Shown here: positions 56,601 through 64,000 of the stretch, in pieces
Layout of the letters: each line of letters starts with the position of its first letter
How positions within the stretch are numbered: the first letter of the stretch is position 1
Source: Hydractinia symbiolongicarpus
Taxonomy: Eukaryota > Cnidaria > Hydrozoa > Anthoathecata > Hydractiniidae
Assembly: GCF_029227915.1 (NCBI RefSeq)
Contig: NC_079877.1
Coordinates: forward strand, 25,073,851 to 25,137,850
Length of the DNA: 64,000 bases
Reading direction: 5' to 3'
The notes under the pieces: generated by a model
The model's input: the letters and a program-made list of their open reading frames with translations, nothing else
What the model was told of the DNA's origin: nothing
Database searches by the model: none
Program-made: the position numbers and the translations under genes

Positions 56601-58575
56601 GTACGTCTATTTTTTTATTTTACTTTATTTTAAATGAAACTCAAGGTATAAAACGATGTTAGACTTACATAATAGAGTGTCATTTTGGCAAAAAATTATG
56701 TTAATCAATTCACGCTTATAATATCTATGCATTGATAAAGTTTGAATGCACATTCCTTAACAGGTCTAAAATTACTGATGACAGAAAATGTCAAAAATTG
56801 CTATTACTTAAACATGACATCATAATTTGTGCAGCCTTGAGAACGAAAAGAGCTTTTTCAAAAGAATTGTTAGCCGACATTTTAAGCTCTATAATATAAG
56901 TTTATACCTCAGGAGGTTCCCTTTAAGCAAATGAAAATTGTAAAAAATATGTCATAAGCTGCCCTTTTAAATTGCCAGAGTAAATAAACATCTTAAATCA
57001 ACGATTGGTAGGTACCTTTAAAAGCCATGCTTTGTTGTAGTTTTCCACTTCTTTACTGCATCTTCTATCTTGCCAACTGATAAAATTACTACACACTTCA
57101 CCAGTCTGTCTAGACCGAAAAAAAAACATTACAACACGTTTGCACACAGCTAATCAGAATTGACGAATTTTCTTGCTGTGATGTACACGTTGCTGAGTTT
57201 TAGCAACGTGTAGGAATAAGTCTGACGCAACACCTATATCCAGTCAATTAGATTGTTTATTGTGATAAAAATATTACTTGTCACATGTGTGTGGAAGTAA
57301 AACAAGGATTTCATTGCTTCCCGGGTCTTCCCCTGCATGTTTAAGTTGAAGAAATTTTATTGCTTAATCTAGGTTTTCTTTTACTTTATTTTTAACTTAA
57401 AGTTGCACAATTGGACGTACTTATCCCATAAAACAATTGTTCCTCTTTGGCATGAAAATCCAAAAGCTTCAATCTTTGATGCAGGAATGTCACTTTCTGA
57501 AAACAAAATATATAAACGTATTAAATATAGGCTTAAAATTTTATAAAAAATGGTATCATTTTGCTAAGAAACATCTAAATCTCATTCCTCACTGTCTTTG
57601 TGCAAGCATTAAAGCTTAGCCATATATATTTATTTATTCTTTTTACTTTAATTGCAGAAACTTTCGCAAATGTGAAAAAACTTTGTTCCCACAAAATTTC
57701 GCAAGCATAAATTTTTACGAAAAACACCATTTAACATTTTTAAATCTAAAAGGTATGCTTTTATTATCTAAGCATAACATAGAACTGAAATGGACTCTTC
57801 TTGGCCAGAAATTCTTTGTTTAGCAATAGAGATGCATAAATACAGGAAAACTCAGTCCAACTCAGTTTAAAAAACAGTCATTGGTCATTAGCCTTTGTTA
57901 GCAAAAAAATAAGGGTAAAAAACTTGATGACAGTGATAACATATACAAATCTTAGATAAAGTTATATACACACTTGTAAAGGTTGCATTCACTGCATCAA
58001 TAAACAAATCCCAAATGGCATCAGGATTTATCTCAACAGCACCAGGTTCAGGATGAACGTAAGGTACCTAAAAGAAACTTTGTATGATACGTCTTACGAA
58101 TGCCTACAAATCAGGTTATTGTGCTCCATTAAACAGAATTTTCCATTGATGCAAAGTATATCGTAGCTGGAAAAGTTTGTTTTGTTGAAGCAGTTTGAAA
58201 GCAATCAGTCCGGATATCTATTTTGCATGAAACCCAAACTTTAGTTTTTTAAAAAAAATTTAACAACAAGTTTAAGGATAACTGTCAAAAAAATACCTAC
58301 TGCAAATACAGCATTATCGTTGTTACTGCATTCTTTTTTGTATACATGTATGCTATACAATGGTTTACAACAAAAATGTTATTGTGTTTTTCAACTTTGT
58401 CTTAGCTCTCTGGTAATAGTTAAACTCATTCAGAAAAATTGATTTTAATGTAATTCGTTACCTTGACTGTAGAAGCAGCAATCAGATCGGCATTTTGATC
58501 ATAGATTTTCACAGAGAGAGTAGTGCTTCCAAAATCCACGCCTAGAATATATCTTGGTTCTTCACTTCCACTCAT
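41675..58575 (-). CDS. GK5: Glycerol kinase 5 (FGGY carbohydrate kinase)
   Basis: Eighteen minus-strand exons join in frame to about 520 aa (human GK5 is about 530): 58462-58575, 57974-58067, 57421-57496, 57016-57109, 56382-56471, 56232-56273, 55314-55389, 54310-54371, 47718-47791, 47114-47174, 46021-46147, 45359-45463, 44794-44844, 44013-44056, 43285-43388, 42567-42629, 42281-42414, 41675-41826. The N-lobe opens with [15 protein letters not shown] (phosphate-1 motif). It has [12 protein letters not shown] and the FGGY signature [17 protein letters not shown]. The C-lobe has [14 protein letters not shown] (phosphate-2) and [10 protein letters not shown] (adenosine region). The C-terminus ends [10 protein letters not shown], like the family's KRSMNWY-type end. 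The family phosphorylates glycerol-like polyols with ATP; the exact substrate of GK5 is uncertain. A BEL/Pao element splits the intron between exons 8 and 9. Exon 15 has tandem competing acceptors. Confidence 0.94.
43387..43453 (-). promoter_or_regulatory. Four tandem 3' splice-site copies before GK5 exon 15
   Basis: On the gene strand, TTTAG followed by GCACCTTT occurs four times, at spacings of 20, 21 and 21 bp. Only the exon-proximal site at 43,388 continues into the conserved [11 protein letters not shown] segment. Using the next site would add 20 bp and shift the frame; the inserted 21-bp units also contain an in-frame TAG. This looks like slippage duplication of an acceptor. Confidence 0.7.
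44157..44302. repeat. 73-bp tandem duplication leading into a tRNA-like relic
   Basis: Two adjacent copies of a 73-bp unit start TAGTTTCCTTTCTACTTC and end near GCCAACAATGGTGTGG. The second runs into the tRNA-like sequence at 44,283-44,361. Confidence 0.8.
44283..44361 (+). repeat. tRNA-like sequence (SINE or tRNA pseudogene)
   Basis: GGTGGTAGCAC resembles a D arm and A box, CTCATAA could be an anticodon loop (CAT), and GGTCGCTGGTTCGAGTCCC is a clear T arm and B box, followed by GGTGGCGCA. The anticodon and acceptor stems do not pair properly, so a working tRNA is unlikely. A second partial A-box-like piece (GTGTAGTGGTGGCGC) lies near 44,538. Confidence 0.45.
45598..45800. repeat. 20-bp minisatellite in GK5 intron
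   Basis: About ten imperfect units of ACGGTACGAAATACAAACAA. The minus-strand ORF at 45,518-45,814 is a by-product of the array. Confidence 0.9.
46760..47000. repeat. 19-bp minisatellite in GK5 intron
   Basis: About 12-13 units of TTTGTCTTTCTAACATAAA, nearly uniform, with a few TTACAAC or TTGTAAC variants, lying about 110 bp downstream (gene sense) of exon 10. Confidence 0.92.
47955..48226 (+). repeat. 5' LTR of BEL/Pao element
   Basis: Begins TATAAGAATTTGTCCTG and ends CAATCCAAACA, with a TATATATATATA tract in the middle. It begins TA rather than the usual TG but ends CA. Confidence 0.9.
48294..48824 (+). repeat. 191-bp leader repeats, about 2.7 copies
   Basis: The untranslated leader between the 5' LTR and gag has a 191-bp unit starting CGAAATTTCCTGTAGAGCTG at 48,294, 48,485 and 48,676; the third copy is shorter and more diverged. 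Each unit has GCTGTTTGCTGAGTTGCTG-type runs. Confidence 0.88.
48825..50116 (+). pseudogene. BEL/Pao gag-like region, broken
   Basis: The ATG at 48,825 opens a charged, coiled-coil-rich segment to 49,298. The frame then shifts to 49,292-49,606 and again from about 49,620. Zinc knuckles typical of BEL gag follow: [10 protein letters not shown] and [14 protein letters not shown], then an HHTTLH segment. An 81- to 84-bp stretch including the first knuckle is duplicated in tandem at about 49,640-49,810. The middle gag domain expected before the knuckles is largely missing, so the region is deleted as well as frameshifted. Confidence 0.75.
50113..50682 (+). pseudogene. BEL/Pao protease-like region
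   Basis: An A17-type aspartic protease segment with [14 protein letters not shown] (the DSGS active-site motif) near its start. It is out of frame with the preceding gag, and a frame change near 50,670 separates it from the reverse-transcriptase region. Confidence 0.75.
50683..51593 (+). pseudogene. BEL/Pao reverse-transcriptase-like region
   Basis: The main open part is 50,943-51,593 and shows RVVFDAAS-like and [12 protein letters not shown] motifs and the catalytic [10 protein letters not shown] box. Upstream pieces at 50,612-50,854 carry the N-terminal part in another frame. A TGA ends the frame at about 51,591. The catalytic YVDD survives, but the protein is interrupted. Confidence 0.82.
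51594..52268 (+). pseudogene. BEL/Pao RNase H-like region
   Basis: After a frame change the segment 51,726-52,268 holds [15 protein letters not shown] and [15 protein letters not shown], matching the E and D positions of an RNase H-type fold, then [17 protein letters not shown]. It overlaps the next reading frame by about 50 bp. Confidence 0.78.
52217..53798 (+). pseudogene. BEL/Pao integrase-like region, broken
   Basis: An HHCC zinc-binding segment (HHFRCGHAG then CIDCQKF) leads into the integrase core. The first catalytic Asp, expected in a GVDYFGP-type motif, is Asn here (GVNFFGP). The second Asp is present in ISDCGTNF and the Glu in [10 protein letters not shown] frame break lies at about 53,045-53,097. 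The end has the family's C-terminal module ([14 protein letters not shown]) and stops at 53,798, just before the polypurine tract. Confidence 0.82.
53819..54090 (+). repeat. 3' LTR of BEL/Pao element
   Basis: The same length and ends as the 5' LTR, differing at about seven bases (for example GTTATGTCAATG against GTTACGTAAATG). Confidence 0.9.
54695..54790. repeat. Partial copy of the hairpin-core dispersed repeat
   Basis: Starts GACTAGTCGGTGGCCCGTAG and continues with GGTTCGTACGTCC. It belongs to the family clustered at 4521-4975. Its hairpin is degraded here. Confidence 0.55.
54882..54948. repeat. 67-bp near-perfect palindrome
   Basis: The arms AAATAGCCTTTAATATTATA... and ...ATATTAAAGGCTATTT meet at AGTAGCGTACTACT. 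There are only one or two mismatches and a 2-nt length difference. It lies in a GK5 intron and has the form of a foldback element or hairpin. Confidence 0.8.
55031..55058. repeat. 11-bp stem hairpin
   Basis: AGTTTCATCTC and GAGATGAAACT, separated by 6 nt, in a GK5 intron. Confidence 0.7.
56633..56933. mobile_element. MITE, independent copy of the receptor-intron family
   Basis: The ends AATGAAACTCAAGG and ACCTCAGGAGGTTCCCTT are flanked by TA at 56,631-56,632 and 56,934-56,935. The inner sequence (TTACTGATGACAGAAAATGTC, inverted relative to the 6481 copy) is clearly the same family. It lies in a GK5 intron in the opposite orientation. Confidence 0.75.
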
Positions 58576-59226
58576 TTAATCCAGAAAACAACTTATATTC
58601 TTATTCAATGTCCATTATTTATTCAGTCTTCCTAGATAACAAGCAAACAAAATATCTTTCTATATTTTCAACATTCTGTTTTAAACCTATTGCACCTTTT
58701 AATAAATAAAACATGTCTAATTAACCCAAAATAACCAATCATTTAGTATAGACCATGTATAATTATTATTTAACTGTAACATGATAATGGCAATTTATAA
58801 ACATAAAAAATTATAAAACCATAAAACTTCAGATAAGTAAGAACTTCACATAAGCCTTGCTCTAACTCACAAAAAGTTGGACTTGATTTATTTTCATTGA
58901 AATATTCATAAAATATTTTTATACTAATAATACTAACAAGTTAAAAAGGATTAATGATTCAAACTTTTCATGATCATATTTCCTGATAGTTTAGAAACAC
59001 TTGCATAAATAATAAATTGCATATAATTACTGGCTAGAAAATTTAAAAAAAATATAAACACTGCAAAAACAAGCAAATATAATTTGTCACAGTTACATGT
59101 ACATTAGCAATAACTTCAGCATAAAGTGACAAAAATGTTTTAAAATTGCCTTTTTTGTAAATGGTTTATAGTATGTTAGCGAGGACTGAACACACAATAA
59201 CTTTTCACTTCTGTTTTGATGCCGTT

Positions 59227-62200
59227 TTACGGTATTTCTTTATAGTTAATTATATCTATATTATTTTTGATTTCTTGAACCAAACGATCCGCTGTCATTA
59301 TAGGTGTCTTAACTTGTGGAGTCCGATAAGAAACATAGGGTTTCATCTAAACAACAAAGGCATACATAAAAATTCAGAAACCCGGCTACTTTTTCAACAT
59401 GTTGAAACTTAGTCATCACACATGATGACCAAATTCCAACATGATGACCTGCTATTCAGGTACTGCAGTTAAAAAGCCACAAATTAGTGTGCAAAGAAAA
59501 GAAAAAAAACATATTCTACTTTTACTTCTTTCTACTGATTGTCTAAAAGTGACACATCAAGAACTAAACAGAGTAAAGGAAAGAGCATTTTATTCTTCTC
59601 ACCTCGAATCCAGAAAGATCAGGTACAATGAATTCAGGCACTTTCTTCTGAACAATTTTGTAGCCACCTACCAAAGAAAAAGTAAAAAATTTCAATTTAA
59701 AAATTTGACCTTTGTGATGAAATAAAGCATTTTTTAAATTTAATTTTAACTTTTTTTAATGGAAAGTTCTAAAATAGATCACAAACTTTTTATTAATCCA
59801 GTGACTTCATCAATCAAAATTAACATAAAAAAAGTTAATCAAATAGCAGAGAATAAGATGGACTTATGTGAGGCTTGAATAAGGGGGGTAAATAAATATC
59901 TTTTTTACCATGTACATCAGGGTTCTGTACTTAGTCCTTTGTTGTTTGTTCTAGTCTTAGAAGCGCTGTCGATGGAGTTCAGAACAGGTTGTCCATGGGA
60001 CTTGCAAGCATTGGGTACATAAGAAGTGCAGTAGTATTAGTGGAAGGTTAAGAGCTGACATTCAGTTTGTATGCAAGCATTGCAAAGGTGAGATTATAGA
60101 GAATGAAGTATTTCCAGCTTTAATGATGTACAACAGTTGCTCGTTAGAGATAGTTGAGAACTTCTGTTACTTAGGTGATATGTTGGGCAGTGAAGGGGGT
60201 GTTGGAAGAAATGTTACTTGCAGGATAGGTTCTGCTTGGAAAAAGTTCAGAGAGTTACTTCCTTTGTTGACTAGCAGAGTCCTGTCAATTGAGGTAAAAG
60301 GTAGGTTATATGAGGCCTGTATAAGAAGTGTTATGTTGTACGGTAGTGATACATGGGCAGTGAAGCAGGAAGATCTTGACCGTTTAGAAAGGAATGATAT
60401 GAGAATGGTTAGGTGGATGTGTAACGCCAGTCTGAGAGACAGAAAGAGTTCAGATGAGCTAAGAAGCAGGCTAAGTCTCCGTAGAATTAAATATGTTATC
60501 CAGATAAGAAGATTGAATTAGCTGGGGCACTTGGAAAGAATGGAGGAGGATAATTGGGTAAGAAAGTGTAGAGACTTGATAGTTCCTGGGGCAAAGCCCA
60601 GAGGCAGACCGAGAAAGACTTGGCAGGAGGTTATAAGGACAGACTTGATACGGAGGAAGTTGAGTTTAGATCTAAAACAGTCTAGATCAGATTGGAAGAG
60701 GGTCATCAATATACCCCGTCCAACCCATGCTAGCATAGAAAACGGACATTAAGCCGAGAATGATGAATGATGATGATGACTTAACTATGACATCATGCTC
60801 AAAATTAGCCCGAAGAAAACTCACAGGGGAATGCCTGTCATACATATTTCTGGCATCACTATTCTGTGCATACTTACCTCCTGTTAACATGAAGTTTATT
60901 TAAATTTAATTGGACTGGGATTGTTTATTATTATTGTGATTATAATGGTGTTTTTAATTACAAAACCAACAGATTTTAAATTGCCTCACAGACAGACAGA
61001 CACCGAATATTAAAGATAATATAGTTAATTACAACAAAGCAAACAGAAATAAAAAGAATTCCTGGTAAAAAGACTTACCCCATTTTGTATGAAAACCTGG
61101 ATTTCTTACGCCTCGCCCTAAAAACATAAACAAACACCAAAAGTAGCAGTTTTCAACAGACAAATACCTTTTTACTGGTAAAGTTTAAATAAAAAAAATA
61201 ACCAGTTTAAATATATTTTAAATTATTCATATTTTTTAAAAAAAATTTAAGAAGCTTTAACATGCCAGCAAATTATAATTCAGCATAAAATGGTAAAATG
61301 TAATAATAAAATTGAGGTCATATATTCAGCCATTGACGTAAAGAACTATATTAAAAAACTTGTTCAAATTACGTCAGAGCACTTTCTTTTCAACTTTCTG
61401 ATAAATTTTTAATAAAATTATTAATTTTTTTCTGTCTTTAAATAACTTTTGCAATGCTATTAATATGAAAAAAAAATAGTTGCATGTAACAGGTTTGAAT
61501 TAGTAATACAAAGTCAGTTTGCAAGGATTTGCTGACTGGGGAGAAAAAAACTTCTTAAATGATTACTTTATTACAACAACCAATATAGATGTAGGTGATA
61601 CAAATAATTGATGAAAAAAACAGGAAATCATAATTTTATTATTTCTGTAAAATGATTCGCAAAGACATCATTTTGATTCACAATTTGCTAATTTGAACCC
61701 TAATGTTATGCTTCTCAAAATACCAAAATATTTTGTAATTCGTTATAAATTGCAAAAAAGCTATTTCTGTTCTTTAGATATTCACGTTTAAAAACTTTAA
61801 ATTATTCCACGTTGTCCCAACATATTTTTTGACTTGTTATTAAGGGTTACAGAACGAGAAACAAAATAGAAATAAAAAGTAAATATAATTTTATATAGCC
61901 TTTCGTTTTGTTTCTGCAACTCTTATAAGTTTAACAATTAACATAAAAAAAATATTGATAATTTATGCAGAATAAATAAATGTTTTAAAATGGAAGAAAG
62001 ATTTTGAGAATGAAAAGAGTTTTTTCAAAAACCTTGCTGAGCAAAAGAATTTCAAAAGGCTTGCTAAGTAAATTTTTAAGCTCTGATACCCTTCTATAAA
62101 TTTTATGCTTTTCTCAGATTTGTAAATTATGCATGATGAAATATAAGTGTAACAAAATCTTTTACCTTTATAAAAATTTTTGTTTCCATGCTTGCCGGTC

Positions 62201-62244
62201 ATGACACGTCGAGTGGCACCAAATAAAATTTTACTTAATTGCAT
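59227..62244 (-). CDS. MRPL41: Mitochondrial ribosomal protein L41
   Basis: Four minus-strand exons (62166-62244, 61079-61117, 59603-59667, 59227-59346) join in frame to 100 aa. The protein begins MQLSKILFGATRRVM, a plausible mitochondrial targeting start rich in R and K without acids. It then has the family core: GFHTKWGGYKIVQKKVPEF, IVPDLSGFEMKPYVSYRTP and the TPIMTADRLVQEI helix. Human MRPL41 is 137 aa, so this one is shorter, chiefly at the C-terminus. The product is part of the mitoribosome large subunit. The gene is read in the same direction as GK5, whose start codon lies about 650 bp beyond its stop; I see nothing coding in that gap. Confidence 0.9.
59886..60780 (+). mobile_element. 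5'-truncated, internally deleted LINE
   Basis: The start resembles a reverse-transcriptase VHQGSVLSPLLF motif. The sequence then jumps past where the catalytic YADD should be to a region with GRLRADIQFVCKHC. It ends with the C-terminal pieces common in RTE-like LINEs (NFCYLGDMLGSEGG, LGHLERMEEDNW, GRPRKTWQEVIRTDL) and a TGATGAATGATGATGATGA-like tail. In-frame stops occur, for example after IQIRRLN at about 60,519. It lies in an MRPL41 intron, antisense to the gene, and is dead. Confidence 0.8.
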
Positions 62245-64000
62245 TGTGAACTTGACTAATTACAAAACAACAAACACATTATATATGTATCTATACTATT
62301 TAATACAAAGCTAAGGTCAGCATGCTAAAAAACAACTCTATAGTACTGACCTAAATGAGTTCAATTTACTGGATGATTACAAAGCCTTTGTGTTTGACAC
62401 AATCATGGAGACATTTTTTCTTTGAAAGTCGTTTTAATCCATTTTTTTCAAGCATGTTTAATTCATTGAAATGACATAGCCTTAGTGATAGAACAGAAAG
62501 ACAGGAATCTTTTCTCAGTATTATTGCAGAGTGTTTGAATCTAAATTTCTTTTGTAATTGTTTAGAAAAACTTCAAAACAATGTAACATAATCATCTCTA
62601 TTAAATATATTATTATATTTTCCTTTTAAATTCTCCTGTTAACAATAAAGTAGAAACAAAATAATACAAGTACATGTAACATATCCTCTCCATTGCTGCA
62701 ATTCACTTTAAAATACACCCTTTACATATAAGATAATGAAAGTTTTAATACAGTAATTTAAAAGAGAAACTTTTTAGCATTGTTGTTGATACAAAAGTTT
62801 TTGTTTGTTATTAAATTAAATCACACAACAAGCAAAGTATTTTATTATTTAAAATTTTTTAAAATTAGTTTTTTTGTCAAATGTGTCAATAAACAGCTCT
62901 ATGCCCCAAAAAATATTCCAAATTATCTAGTAGGCAGTACTAATTAAAAATTCTTTTTTTTGTCTATATGCATCTTTTTAAAATAAAATGAATAAAACAA
63001 TCTTGGGCTGGCGTGATGGCAGAAAAATGTTAGTTTATATCGGTCATTTAAAAAAAGTTGTAACCAGAGTTCTTCAATGAAATGGAAGGTCAAATGAATT
63101 TTAGGTTTTAATTGAATTTTGTATTCTCTAAAAATCCATTTTTTTACAAAAATGTTTAAAAATTTACATATTTCAATTTTTTTAAACCTGTGATAATGTA
63201 ACTTGCAAGTCCCTTAAAACACACAATCATGTAGCCCATAGTTAACTAAGCTTTCTTCAAGGATATCATATTCAGTTTCTCGCAAACGAAAGCTTGGACG
63301 CAAACATGTCAGAGCAAATCCCAAAAATTCAAATTCGTCTCATAGCAAACCCTGAATTACAATCAATCAATGAGTACAAAGTTGTTGTTGACCCAGCCAA
63401 CTTTTACTCGTTTCCTCATCTTGCTCTTTTAAATAATACAAGAATAATTATATTTGTATGGGTGAGTGAGACCATTTGCACTCAAAACAAAGAATTTTCT
63501 GATATTGACCATGTGAACAAAGAACAATAGAATTAACCAATAAGAAATGTGGCCAGTATTCTGACCACAAAAAAATTATTTGAGACCCAGTGTTATTTTG
63601 CCACCTCAACTAATCCAATTTCCTGGTGGTAAGAACAATTATGCTGGATCCCCATGTGAAACTGAAGTATACCGTATAAGCTCAGTGCTAACTTTTTAAA
63701 AGTAGGCCTAAAAATCACAGAACTTCTTTGTGAAACTGTTCTAACCTGGCTGCGCCAAGCCTTATAAAATCATTTGAAAACTGTCAAAACAGGTGTTAGC
63801 TAAGTTTAAACATCACATGATTTCTTTTGAAAACTATTAAACCTGGCTGTGATAAGTCTTATATTACTGTATTTCATTTAAAAACTGTCAAAACAGAGTT
63901 TTCCTGAACTTAAGAAATCATAGTGCTTTTTTAAAAAATAAAACAAGGAGATTGTGTAAAACCCAACAATGTCCTAATTCAATCAAAAAGAAATTAAAAA
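62245..64000. other. Upstream region of MRPL41; no firm gene
   Basis: AT-rich sequence upstream of the MRPL41 start. Apart from the ambiguous open frames at 63,214-63,470 I see no exon, RNA gene or mobile element that I can support. Confidence 0.5.
63214..63470. other. Ambiguous exon candidate, strand unresolved
   Basis: On the plus strand an ATG at 63,306 opens MSEQIPKIQIRLIANPELQ... and runs into a donor-like TGG|GTGAGTGAG near 63,460, a plausible first exon divergent from MRPL41. On the minus strand a frame from about 63,342 to a stop at 63,214-63,216 reads RPSFRLRETEYDILEE, which looks protein-like and could be a terminal exon of a gene beyond the window. At most one is real; I recognise neither. 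Confidence 0.3.

Overview
This window is animal nuclear DNA. It is strongly A+T-rich by eye, its genes are split into many short exons with GT/AG introns, and it is full of DNA transposons, MITEs, minisatellites and one BEL/Pao LTR element. The gene set (an allorecognition-type immunoglobulin receptor, Rubicon, glycerol kinase 5, mitochondrial ribosomal protein L41) and the repeat types fit a cnidarian, most likely a hydrozoan. That placement is inference; nothing in the window proves the species.

Layout. 1.5-3.1 kb, minus strand: a decayed SAP-SWIM-YqaJ nuclease gene. 3.2-8.6 kb, plus strand: a type I membrane receptor with a V-type Ig domain, a second Ig domain, an FN3-like domain, a transmembrane helix and a tail with two ITIM-like motifs, resembling hydrozoan Alr-type receptors. 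Its 3' half and downstream flank (5.81-11.22 kb) are repeated in tandem at 11.22-16.47 kb with no amino-acid change that I can see. 16.7-38.3 kb, plus strand: a complete 19-exon Rubicon gene (about 923 aa). Its first intron holds a 583-bp tandem duplication, a 1.7-kb hAT-like element and a 467-bp hAT-type MITE. A later intron holds a 3.4-kb Tigger/pogo transposon with an intact transposase and a divergently oriented HIRAN-like ORF. 41.7-58.6 kb, minus strand: a complete 18-exon glycerol kinase 5 gene (about 520 aa) with a broken BEL/Pao retrotransposon (47.96-54.09 kb) in one intron. 59.2-62.2 kb, minus strand: a four-exon MRPL41 gene (100 aa) with a decayed LINE in an intron. The last 1.7 kb has one ambiguous possible exon.

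The host genes do not form one pathway. The receptor would act at the cell surface, Rubicon in RAB7/PI3K-linked endosome and autophagy control, GK5 in sugar/polyol phosphorylation and MRPL41 in mitochondrial translation. The most unusual items are the Tigger element with its second HIRAN-like gene and spaced promoter motif, and the tandemly duplicated receptor 3' half. Exon boundaries were read by eye from splice sites, reading-frame continuity and remembered family similarity; no alignment or transcript data were available.
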